Of a DNA stretch of 64,000 nucleotides, positions 25,723 through 33,631 are shown piece after piece (position 1 is the first letter of the stretch; every line of letters starts with the position of its first letter). Source of the DNA: Teretinema sp942493045 (GTDB lineage: Bacteria > Spirochaetota > Spirochaetia > Treponematales > Treponemataceae); the NCBI GenBank assembly GCA_942493045.1, contig OW818665.1:124001-188000 (forward strand), in the 5' to 3' direction. The notes beneath the pieces were generated by a model, which did not search any database, was not told where the DNA came from, and saw only the letters and a list, made by a program, of their open reading frames with translations. Both the position numbers and the translations under genes were made by a program.

Positions 25723-25838
25723 GATAAGAACTCCTCACTCAATAGGGGTTATTAACCTTATCACAGACCGGCCGAAATGGTCGAATACTTTTTTTACTTG
25801 AAAACCGGCCGGATTCCGGCTCCGCGCGCGAGAGTCAA

Positions 25839-25876
25839 TAAAAAAAAGAACCCCGGCAGGGCGCGCCGGGGTTCTT
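25839..25876 (-). terminator. Intrinsic terminator after the gene ending at 25903
   Basis: A perfect 12-bp stem (AAGAACCCCGGC with GCCGGGGTTCTT) and a 7-base loop are followed on the minus strand by a U8 tract. It lies 26 bp beyond the stop codon and separates this gene from the ABC operon. Confidence 0.9.
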
Positions 25877-25902
25877 ATCACCTGAAGTTTTCTTACCTCC
25901 GG

Positions 25903-26673
25903 TTATACTATCATGGCTGAACGTGACCAGTCGTAGTGCACGGTGCTGAGCTCTTCCATGGACGGCATCGGGTACCAAACCTTACCGTGTCTGCTGACTA
26001 CCGCAAAACCCTTGTTGACAATCTGGAAGGTAAAGCTGTCGGCGAAGGTGCGGTCCAGGGTCTTGGTGGCTTTGCCGCGCTCGGTGACTGCCTTGATGCA
26101 CTCACTGAGGTGGCCGAGGTTGCGGTCGTACATCGGGCCGACATTGCCGGTATTGATGGGGTCCTCAAGGTTGATTACCTTCAGGTCGCAGTAGCAGAGC
26201 GCCGGCAGGCTGATCTTGGTAGCTGGGGATACAATGTAGTCTCCAAAGGCCGCTGTCGGCAGCGCGCTGACAACCAGCGGCTGTACCGGGCACAGTTCCT
26301 GATACAGATAGTAGGCTTTGTTTTTTTCGTCTTTTGGAAGGGCGGTTTTTTTAAGACCGAGACTGCGTCCGTCCGAAGTGGTCAGATACAGCATTCCCAT
26401 CTTATCCGTTGGAACCTGTTCCAGAACCCGGTAAATTGATAAATAAACCGAATGCTTAGCAATACCGTTTTTGTGGGGTACGCATTGGGCGCGGGCATGA
26501 GCCCAGTCAAAGGTACTCTCGAATTCACCGGTCAGTTCGATAAACATCAGCCGCTCGTGCGAACCGCGTTTGGAACTGGTGGCCATATAGGCTCCGAATT
26601 CCTCAGGGCTCAGCATTGACGCGATCAGCGCCTCGGTCGGAAAAACCGTCATGTAATAGTGTATGTTTGACAT
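25903..26673 (-). CDS. Conserved-looking protein of unknown function
   Basis: This soluble 256-residue protein has no signal peptide or membrane segment and no motif I recognise. It begins MSNIHYYMTVFPTEALIASMLSPEEFGAYMATSSKRGSHE-like and contains ELCPVQPLVVSALPTAAFGDYIVSPATKISLPALCYCDLKV. A clear GGAGGTAAC ribosome binding site precedes the ATG, and a strong terminator follows. It lies 32 bp downstream of the pyrophosphatase gene on the same strand and may be co-transcribed with it, since no terminator separates them. Confidence 0.75.
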   Translation of the reverse strand: MSNIHYYMTVFPTEALIASMLSPEEFGAYMATSSKRGSHERLMFIELTGEFESTFDWAHARAQCVPHKNGIAKHSVYLSIYRVLEQVPTDKMGMLYLTTSDGRSLGLKKTALPKDEKNKAYYLYQELCPVQPLVVSALPTAAFGDYIVSPATKISLPALCYCDLKVINLEDPINTGNVGPMYDRNLGHLSECIKAVTERGKATKTLDRTFADSFTFQIVNKGFAVVSRHGKVWYPMPSMEELSTVHYDWSRSAMIV

Positions 26674-26705
26674 GTTACCTCCGTTTCTTTTTTTAAGTAT
26701 AGGTT

Positions 26706-28880
26706 CTAGTTAAAAAAACTGCCAATCCAGGATATCAGGTTGTACTTGCTGAAGATGGAAACCGAAATCAGCGAAATGACGGCCATAATCTTAATCAGAA
26801 TATCCAGGGACGGGCCGACCGTGTCTTTCAGCGGGTCGCCGACGGTGTCCCCGACAATGGCCGCGGAATGGGCATCGGAACCCTTACCGCCGTGGTGTCC
26901 CTGCTCGATGAACTTCTTGGCGTTATCCCAGGCTCCGCCGGCGTTGGCGGTGTACAGCGCCAGCATGATCGCGCTCAGAGTTGTGCCGATCAGCATACCG
27001 CCGACAAAGTTGGGGCCGAGCAAAAAGCCGCTGGCCAGCGGAGTAATCACCGAAATCAGGGCCGGCAGTTTCATTTCTGCTAAGGCTCCGGCGGAACTGA
27101 TACGGATACAGGTGGCATAGTCCGGTTTGGCTTCTCCGGTCAGAATGCCGGGGATTTCCTTGAACTGGCGTCGGACTTCCTGAACCATTTTTCGGGCGGC
27201 CTTGGCGACCGCTTCAACCAGAATACCGGAGAACAGGAAGGGCAGGGCCGCGCCGACCAGGCCTCCGGCCAGGGTCATGGTATCAATAAAGTTCAGGTTC
27301 AGGGTAAAGCCCGAGGTTTGGCCGGGAGAGGCTTGGGCGTAAAGGTAGGAGGCGAAGAGCGAGAGGGCGGCCAGTCCGGCTGACCCGATGGCAAAACCTT
27401 TGCCGATGGCCGCTGTGGTGTTGCCGACGGCGTCCAACTGATCGGTGATTTTACGTACCGCCGGGTCCAGCTTGGACATTTCGCTGATACCGCCGGCGTT
27501 ATCGGCGATCGGGCCGTAGGTGTCGACCGAAACCGTGGCGATAACGAAGGACAGCATGCCGATGGCCGCCATGGAAACGCCGTAGAGTCCGCCGATGGCG
27601 TTGGCGGTGATGGCCGCTAGGGCCAGCACCAGGACCGGAAAGAAAACCGACTTCATGCCGGCGGCCATACCCTGGGTGATGTTCAGGGCCGGGCCTTCGC
27701 GGCTGGCTTCCGAAATACGCTGGGTAGTCGGGAAGTCAAAGCTGGTGTAGACCTCGGCCAGCTGACCGATCAGGATGCCGGAAACAATGCCGGTAACGGC
27801 GGCCAGCCAGGGACTCAGGATGCCCAGTTTGAAGCCTAATACCGAGAGATCCTGCCCCTGGAAATAAAACCAGGTAAAAACACCGGTACCGATGATGGTC
27901 AGTGACGCCGATACCCAGGTGGAGAGGTTCAGTTCGTGGTGCGGATGCTCGCTGACTTTTTTAATCAGCAGATAGGCGATGCCGCAGATGCAGGCTACCG
28001 CTCCGATTCCGGCGAAGACCAGGGGATAGAGTATCAGTTCGCGCAGCAGCTCATAGCTGATAGCCGCCGCTCCGGCATGCAGGTTGGTATAGAACATATA
28101 GGCGGCCAGGACCACGCTGGAAATGATGGCTCCGACATAGCTTTCCAGCAGGTCGGCGCCCAGTCCGGCGACGTCGCCGACATTGTCGCCGACGTTATCG
28201 GCAATGGTAGCCGGATTGCGGGGATCGTCTTCCGGAATGTGGGCTTCGGTTTTTCCGACCAGGTCAGCGCCCATATCGGCGGCCTTGGTGAAAATACCGC
28301 CGCCGACGCGGTCGAACATGGCAATGATAGAGCAACCCAGGGCATAGCCGGAAACGGTCATGGTAAAGGGAATGAAGTTGATGCCGATCCAGTTGGCTTC
28401 TATTACCAGACGCTCGACATTGAGCTGTCCGAATAATTGGCCAAAAACGAAGTAGACCAGGGTCAGTCCGAGCAGGGCGAAACCGCCGACGCATAAACCC
28501 ATGACCGAGCCGCCGCGGAAGGCAACTTTGAGGGTTTCCCCGAGACTACCGGTGGTTCGGGCGCGGTTGGCCACGCGGACGTTGGCCAGGGTGGCGATCT
28601 TCATGCCGATCCAGCCGGCGGAAGCGCTCATCAGCGCGCCGATCACAAAGGCCGCTCCGGTGTACCAGGAAACGACTACACCCAGGAAGATCGCGATCAG
28701 GGCCGCGATGCGGGCGATAACGCCGTATTCATGGATGATGAAGGCGTCAGCGCCTTCCTTGATCGCTCCGGAGATTTCCTGCATCAGCGGAAGCCCCGGT
28801 TCCATTTTCTTTACGCCGAAAAAGTTGATTCCGGCAAAGGTCAGCGCCGCCACAGCGGCAATCAAAACAAAGCCCAACAT
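26706..28880 (-). CDS. hppA: Membrane-bound ion-translocating pyrophosphatase
   Basis: The 724-residue protein has about 16 hydrophobic helices. The substrate-binding signature is intact (GGGIFTKAADMGADLVGKTEAHIPEDDPRNPATIADNVGDNVGDVAG), as are the C-terminal Asp-rich loops (NAGGAWDNAKKFIEQG and GDTVGDPLKDT). The GNTTAAIGKGFAIGSA motif has Ala where K+-independent enzymes have Lys, so it should be K+-dependent and could pump Na+ or H+; the ion cannot be settled by eye. It hydrolyses PPi to energise the inner membrane. AAGGAG precedes the ATG. Confidence 0.95.
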   Translation of the reverse strand: MLGFVLIAAVAALTFAGINFFGVKKMEPGLPLMQEISGAIKEGADAFIIHEYGVIARIAALIAIFLGVVVSWYTGAAFVIGALMSASAGWIGMKIATLANVRVANRARTTGSLGETLKVAFRGGSVMGLCVGGFALLGLTLVYFVFGQLFGQLNVERLVIEANWIGINFIPFTMTVSGYALGCSIIAMFDRVGGGIFTKAADMGADLVGKTEAHIPEDDPRNPATIADNVGDNVGDVAGLGADLLESYVGAIISSVVLAAYMFYTNLHAGAAAISYELLRELILYPLVFAGIGAVACICGIAYLLIKKVSEHPHHELNLSTWVSASLTIIGTGVFTWFYFQGQDLSVLGFKLGILSPWLAAVTGIVSGILIGQLAEVYTSFDFPTTQRISEASREGPALNITQGMAAGMKSVFFPVLVLALAAITANAIGGLYGVSMAAIGMLSFVIATVSVDTYGPIADNAGGISEMSKLDPAVRKITDQLDAVGNTTAAIGKGFAIGSAGLAALSLFASYLYAQASPGQTSGFTLNLNFIDTMTLAGGLVGAALPFLFSGILVEAVAKAARKMVQEVRRQFKEIPGILTGEAKPDYATCIRISSAGALAEMKLPALISVITPLASGFLLGPNFVGGMLIGTTLSAIMLALYTANAGGAWDNAKKFIEQGHHGGKGSDAHSAAIVGDTVGDPLKDTVGPSLDILIKIMAVISLISVSIFSKYNLISWIGSFFN

Positions 28881-28970
28881 TCTGTATGCTCCTTTCCCCG
28901 CAAGGGTCGGGTGCAGAGTAATAAATATTGATTGTTTTATCTATATAAAAAGTGCGTGAAAAACACTAAA

Positions 28971-28997
28971 TGCGACACTTTTTTAAAAAATGTCGCA
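28971..28997. promoter_or_regulatory. 27-bp palindrome upstream of hppA
   Basis: TGCGACA and TGTCGCA flank a T6/A6 core with one unpaired C, giving a nearly perfect dyad about 90 bp upstream of hppA. The 208-bp gap 28881-29088 also contains the 11-mer ATAACGCTTTC (29001-29011) and the hairpin at 29050. It may be an operator, or a bidirectional terminator for the convergent side. Confidence 0.45.
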
Positions 28998-29049
28998 AGA
29001 ATAACGCTTTCCCTAAGGCTACTGGTCGGAGTTCTACATGGTGAGAATA

Positions 29050-29082
29050 TGACCGCCGGGGGAAGTTGTCCTCCGACGGTCA
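29050..29082 (-). terminator. Hairpin after the carbohydrate-binding lipoprotein gene
   Basis: Two 14-base arms pair at 12 positions around the 5-base loop AGTTG, 6 bp beyond the stop at 29089. No clear U tract follows on the minus strand, so termination is likely but not certain. Confidence 0.55.
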
Positions 29083-29088
29083 AATCTA

Positions 29089-30132
29089 TCAGGGTCTGGC
29101 GCTGAAAACCTGGCCGTTATAGGCCTCGACAAAGATCTCGCTGCCATGAATTGCGCGGTTATAGGTGCGCTCTCCGCTGTCAGCCTGTCCGTTGCTGTTC
29201 AGGAAACTGAAAGTGAAATCAGCTGGGACATTGGCGATGGTAGCCTTCCACCAGTGCTGGCCATTGATAAAACCCTCATAGGCCAGAGTGTACTCCGCGG
29301 GCAGATTGGTTCGGCCGAGCAGGGCATAGGAGGCGGCGCTGGTCCATTCCCGGAAATGAACGGTCAGATCGTTACCGGGGGTATTGGAGAGCACATCGAC
29401 ATTGGCGCTGTAATAACTGCCGCCGTTTACGGTAAAGCGGTAGTCAGCGCGGAACTGCAGGATTCCGTAATCCACGTAGTAGGTGGAAGCCTGTTTTACC
29501 TGATCGATAACCACCCGGTAGTTGCCCGGCAGGGCGGAAGTGAGGCGCAGTTCAGCGGCCGGCTGGGCATAACCACCGCCGGTGATCGTGAAGGCCGCTC
29601 CGTTGGGCGCGAAGATTTCCTGTCCGTTCCGGTATACCTTCACAGTCAGGCCCCGCAGCTCGGAGGCCATGGTGGAGTAGTCGGCGTTCGGGTGACGGAA
29701 ATACAGCTGCACATCAGTTAAGGCCGTGACGCTGTAGGCGAGGGTGCTGTCGTTGAAGCGGATCAGGTACTGACCGGCCCGGGGCAGAACGATGTTGGCG
29801 CCGTTGACATCGGCTGTACCGTCGCTGTTGTTGTCACCCCAGTTTGAGCTCCAGTCGCCGCGGGCGTCAAACTTGAAAGCGTTGCCGGCGCTCGCGTAAA
29901 AGCGGGCCTTGTACTCCCAGGTGTTGGCGGCCACCAGCTCCATTGCCGATGGTGCCCAGCTGTTCTGGGTGCCGCGCAGGTACATGGTCGGGTAAGCGGC
30001 CGCGAAATTGCGGGCTGCTTCAGCTCCGGCCGAACCGGCAACGGCGCTATCCGGATTCAATCCCATCGAGCAGGACGCCAGAAAAAGACCAGCGATGCTG
30101 GCATAAATTGCGGTGCGATTTACTTTTAACAT
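29089..30132 (-). CDS. Lipoprotein with starch-binding-like (SusE/F, CBM) domains
   Basis: The 347-residue protein has a signal peptide with lipobox LASC. Residues about 48-135 form a SusE/SusF-like beta-sandwich (MYLRGTQNSWAPSAMELVAANTWEYKARF, FKFDARGDWSSNWGDNNSDG). A middle strand-rich domain follows, and a third carbohydrate-module-like domain at about 255-345 (DLTVHFREWTSAASYALL, GQHWWKATIANVPADFTFSFLN) resembles starch-binding modules. A role in binding glucans at the cell surface is inferred. ATG 30132 is preferred because AAGGAGTA lies 6 bases upstream. Confidence 0.75.
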   Translation of the reverse strand: MLKVNRTAIYASIAGLFLASCSMGLNPDSAVAGSAGAEAARNFAAAYPTMYLRGTQNSWAPSAMELVAANTWEYKARFYASAGNAFKFDARGDWSSNWGDNNSDGTADVNGANIVLPRAGQYLIRFNDSTLAYSVTALTDVQLYFRHPNADYSTMASELRGLTVKVYRNGQEIFAPNGAAFTITGGGYAQPAAELRLTSALPGNYRVVIDQVKQASTYYVDYGILQFRADYRFTVNGGSYYSANVDVLSNTPGNDLTVHFREWTSAASYALLGRTNLPAEYTLAYEGFINGQHWWKATIANVPADFTFSFLNSNGQADSGERTYNRAIHGSEIFVEAYNGQVFSARP

Positions 30133-30461
30133 CAAAATACTCCTTACTTGTTGTATTGGTATTAGAGATAACGCTTTCGCAAGAAAAAAGCAAGTGATTT
30201 TGATTATTTTATTGACAAATTAACAAAGTGGTGGATTTTATAAAAAAGACAGTCCGGAGACAACTTGACTTTGATAAAATAGTTTCTCGGATTTAGGTGT
30301 CCGGTTGTGATAAATATAGACACAACGTTTCGCGCGAAACGCTCCGCTTCATTTGTGTTCAATATGTAAAATACCAGGCTCATTCAGGCCGGAATTGTTG
30401 AAATTAGAGTTTTTATATGTTACATATCTTTATATCCCATTTACAGCGAGGCAGTTATACA
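30133..30461. promoter_or_regulatory. Divergent regulatory region between two surface lipoprotein genes
   Basis: This AT-rich 329-bp gap serves both neighbours. Minus side: TTTTCT, 17 bp, TAATAC with the 11-mer ATAACGCTTTC (30168-30178) inside the spacer; read on the minus strand this is GAAAGCGTTAT and resembles a cre/LacI-type half-operator. Plus side: TTGACA (30212-30217), 18 bp, TTTTAT, leaving a leader of about 210 bases that contains a perfect 16-bp palindrome CGTTTCGCGCGAAACG (30326-30341). No small ORF or RNA gene is apparent. Confidence 0.5.
30326..30341. promoter_or_regulatory. Perfect 16-bp palindrome, possible operator
   Basis: CGTTTCGCGCGAAACG is perfectly self-complementary and stands out in an AT-rich gap 120 bp upstream of the SUMF1-fold lipoprotein. 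The symmetry with a central CG step suits a LacI-family or similar dimeric regulator; the regulator is unknown. Confidence 0.5.
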
Positions 30462-33400
30462 ATGCGAAAAGTACAACGTTTACCCGTTGTGGTGGTTTTA
30501 TTAATTACGGCGTTCGTTTCCTGCTCTTTGGACTTCCCCTGGAGTAATAACACTCAGGAATTTGTCGAAAACGGACTCGAGCAGGTCGCCTTGCTCTCAA
30601 CCGAAATTGAAGTGAATGGCCGGAACTACGACTATTTTGTTCCTGAATACGCCAACACGCTGAGAATCCAGCTGCGTAATCCCCGCGATTTTGATGTTGA
30701 CTATACCATTACCACCGATGATCCGGCCCTGCTGGACTCTGCTTTGGCCCTTCCGGTAAAAAACGGCACCCGCGAACTGCTGGTGAATTTTACGCCGTTA
30801 ACAGCCGCCCGCTCCCGAACTCTTGGATTTACCCTTACCGTGTTCGTACCCGCGCTGAATCGTACTTATCCGCCAATCCGGTTCTCGGCGGTGTGCCGCT
30901 TCCCGGATTCAACGATTGATGTTGGCATCAGCCTTCCCGGCCAAGGCGGGACCACCCTGGTTTTTGACCCAGCAACAGTTGATATTACCGCCGGGGCGAG
31001 TATTACCGCGGCGTTACCCGCCGATTCCCCGCTTGCCGCGGCTACGCACTGGACCTGGTTTTTAAACGGCGTGCCCATCAGCGGGGAGACCGGTTCTTCC
31101 TATATTTTTGACAGCACCGGCCTCGTCGGATTATTCCGAATTACCGCCGCCTGTACCTTGGCCGGTTTGCGCTACTCCGGAGATCTGCTCGTAAATGTCA
31201 CTGTCGCGACTCAATTTCTGGTATGGTATGACGGCTCCGGCGGAACCGGCGCGCCCCTCTGGCAGGAAAATAGTCCCGGAGAACTGATAACTGTCGGAGC
31301 CGCGCCTGTCCGAGTGGGCTACAACTTTGAGCATTGGCAGACTACCGATCTGGATTCAGGGGTAACGAGTACCTTCCAAAGCGGCGATACCTTCGTGATG
31401 CCGGCGCGCATTGTCCGCCTGACGGCGGTCTGGTCTCAAGACTTGCAAACAGTCCAGGACCTGCGCGCCGAGATCGACTACGGTCTGGTGCAATTATTCT
31501 GGACTGATCCGGTTTCACCGGATTTTGATTCCGTGGAAATTCTCTGGACTCCCGGCGGGCCGGCGCCGGCCTCACCCCTGCGGATTGGTCCCGGTAACGG
31601 CACGACCGCCATTCAGGGTTTGACTAACGGTACCAACTATACCTTCGAAGTTCGCGCCCGTTACCGCTCCGGCGGCAGCTATACTCATGGCGACGCGCTT
31701 TTCATTTCGGCCATGCCGGTGGATTATCAGCAGTACGTCAATTTGGTTCCTGTTCCGGTTTCGGCCGGCGCGGCGCAGTTTCGGCAGGGAGCAGACACTT
31801 CCGGAGGCTTCCTGCATTATGTGGCCCCTTTCAGTATTGGCCGTTATGAGGTGCTGTATCAGCTCTGGTATCAGGTGTATCAGTGGGCCGTTTCCGGAGC
31901 CGGCTATACTATTCAAAATGCCGGACAGGAAGGTTCCGAGGGTACTCCCGGCGCCCAGCCGGTTTTGGGTGTTTATCCGGTTACCGGAATTAGCTGGCGC
32001 GACGTTATTGTCTGGTGTAACGCCTACAGCGAGATGGAAGGACTTGAGCCGGTCTATTACAGCGATCGCGGTTGTACCGCGCCTCTGCGGAATTCTAGCG
32101 GGGTAAATTCATATCTCAGTACCCCGGGCTTAATCGATAATCCCTATGTCAAGCTTTCGGCCAACGGTTACCGCCTGCCCACCGAGGGCGAATGGGAAAA
32201 AGCCGCCCGTTACCAGGGCGCTGCCTGGAACAGCTACCTTAACGCCAGTGGGGCCGAAAGTTCCGATGGCGCCAGCGCCGAGGCCGTCGCGGTCTTTGCC
32301 AATAATTCCGGCAATCGCATTGCTTTCTCGGGCAGCCGGCAACCTAACGGTCTGGGGCTCTATGATATGTCCGGCAATGTACGCGAATACTGCTTTGATG
32401 CACAGGATAATTATCCTGCGGTAACGCAGATTAATTACGCCGGGCCTTTCGATCCGGCTAGTTTGGCAAAAGTGGGGCGGGGCGGAGCCTATAACTCAAC
32501 GTTGATGCTGGTCTCCAGCGGCTACCGCAACACCAGTCCCTTCGCCTGGGCCGCGACGGTTGGAAATGGGTTCCGCGTGGCCCGCACGGTGACGCCCGGC
32601 GCGGAAAACCTGCCGCCGAGCAGTTATAACTTTTATCTGTACTTTGCCCGGAATGTCGGCAGTGATATTTCTTTCACAGTCTATAACATTAACCCTTCAA
32701 CAGGCGGCTTGATCTCCACCGGATTCATCGAGAATATAGTTGATGTTTCCGATCCGGTGCTAAGACTGCAACCCCAGGGGGGACGTGTATATCTTGCTCA
32801 TAATGCCGGCAGTTACCAAATCTATAATATAAATCCCGAGACCGGTTCACTGGCGGAAGGACCAACCTATACCCCGGCGGTGACGCTGGCGCCGGTCACG
32901 GATATGGTCTTCACTGAGGATGGGAAAAGCCTTTTTACCCGTTACGGGTTTGATGTCCAGCACCTGCCGGTGAATCAGGTAAGTGGAACGCCTGGAAGCC
33001 TCACAGTAATCCCAGGAGTTGCGACACCAGGTTACACTTCTCCTGGATTTCTGGCTCTGGGAAATAACTCAATTTTTAGTGCTTGTTATAATGCGTCGAA
33101 TGGTATATCGACAATTTTCAGACTGATCGGTGGGGCGCAGGAAGCAATGTTTGATTATTCATCAGTAACAGTTGCTAATAAATTGCTACGGGTCGGCAGG
33201 TTGCTTTTTTCACTGAAATATTCTCCGGCTGTTTTTAATAATCTGGAAGTACTGCTGATCGGTAGCGATGATTCTCTGACTCCGATAGGTTCTTTAGACG
33301 TTCCGATTAACGCGCATGACATGGTTGCTACACCGGACGGCCGTTTTGTGTATGTGGCCTCTTATTCTTTTGGGGCTCTGAATTGTTTCAGCGTTAATGA

Positions 33401-33626
33401 TGAAGATTTAAGTATTATTTCCATTCCCAGCGCTTCGGTGCTGCATGATGAGGGGTACAAAACCCTGGCGATCGATCCAACTGGTTTGTTTCTGTTTGTG
33501 CATGAGCAAACCGACGGTGAGTTATATATCTACCGGATAAACGCCGATGGCAGTCTGAGCCAATTAAATACGCCAAATCTTGGTGTCGGTAAAAGTTCAA
33601 TGGCCGTAGCGGCTTTCGCTAGATAG
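30462..33626 (+). CDS. Surface lipoprotein: InlB-type repeat, fibronectin III, SUMF1 fold, beta-propeller
   Basis: The 1054-residue protein starts at ATG 30462 with lipobox FVSC. Domains in order: cadherin-like N-terminal region, a Listeria-Bacteroides (InlB B-type) repeat near 260-325 (FLVWYDGSGGTG, GYNFEHWQTTDL, LTAVWSQ), fibronectin III near 330-420, a formylglycine-generating-enzyme (SUMF1) fold near 430-710 (GYRLPTEGEWEKAARY, NGLGLYDMSGNVREYCFD, RGGAYNS, GFRVART) and a lactonase-like beta-propeller at the C-terminus (VATPDGRFVYVASYSFGALNCF). The catalytic Cys pair of true FGE is absent, so the SUMF1 domain is probably binding or structural. It is followed 5 bp later by a second InlB-repeat lipoprotein. 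The 3' end is visibly poorer in GC than the rest. Confidence 0.82.
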   Translation: MRKVQRLPVVVVLLITAFVSCSLDFPWSNNTQEFVENGLEQVALLSTEIEVNGRNYDYFVPEYANTLRIQLRNPRDFDVDYTITTDDPALLDSALALPVKNGTRELLVNFTPLTAARSRTLGFTLTVFVPALNRTYPPIRFSAVCRFPDSTIDVGISLPGQGGTTLVFDPATVDITAGASITAALPADSPLAAATHWTWFLNGVPISGETGSSYIFDSTGLVGLFRITAACTLAGLRYSGDLLVNVTVATQFLVWYDGSGGTGAPLWQENSPGELITVGAAPVRVGYNFEHWQTTDLDSGVTSTFQSGDTFVMPARIVRLTAVWSQDLQTVQDLRAEIDYGLVQLFWTDPVSPDFDSVEILWTPGGPAPASPLRIGPGNGTTAIQGLTNGTNYTFEVRARYRSGGSYTHGDALFISAMPVDYQQYVNLVPVPVSAGAAQFRQGADTSGGFLHYVAPFSIGRYEVLYQLWYQVYQWAVSGAGYTIQNAGQEGSEGTPGAQPVLGVYPVTGISWRDVIVWCNAYSEMEGLEPVYYSDRGCTAPLRNSSGVNSYLSTPGLIDNPYVKLSANGYRLPTEGEWEKAARYQGAAWNSYLNASGAESSDGASAEAVAVFANNSGNRIAFSGSRQPNGLGLYDMSGNVREYCFDAQDNYPAVTQINYAGPFDPASLAKVGRGGAYNSTLMLVSSGYRNTSPFAWAATVGNGFRVARTVTPGAENLPPSSYNFYLYFARNVGSDISFTVYNINPSTGGLISTGFIENIVDVSDPVLRLQPQGGRVYLAHNAGSYQIYNINPETGSLAEGPTYTPAVTLAPVTDMVFTEDGKSLFTRYGFDVQHLPVNQVSGTPGSLTVIPGVATPGYTSPGFLALGNNSIFSACYNASNGISTIFRLIGGAQEAMFDYSSVTVANKLLRVGRLLFSLKYSPAVFNNLEVLLIGSDDSLTPIGSLDVPINAHDMVATPDGRFVYVASYSFGALNCFSVNDEDLSIISIPSASVLHDEGYKTLAIDPTGLFLFVHEQTDGELYIYRINADGSLSQLNTPNLGVGKSSMAVAAFAR

Positions 33627-33631
33627 GGGGG

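Noticed and set aside
31700..32600. SUMF1-fold domain as an active formylglycine-generating enzyme
   Set aside because: The catalytic cysteines near the C-terminal RGGAYNS region are absent.
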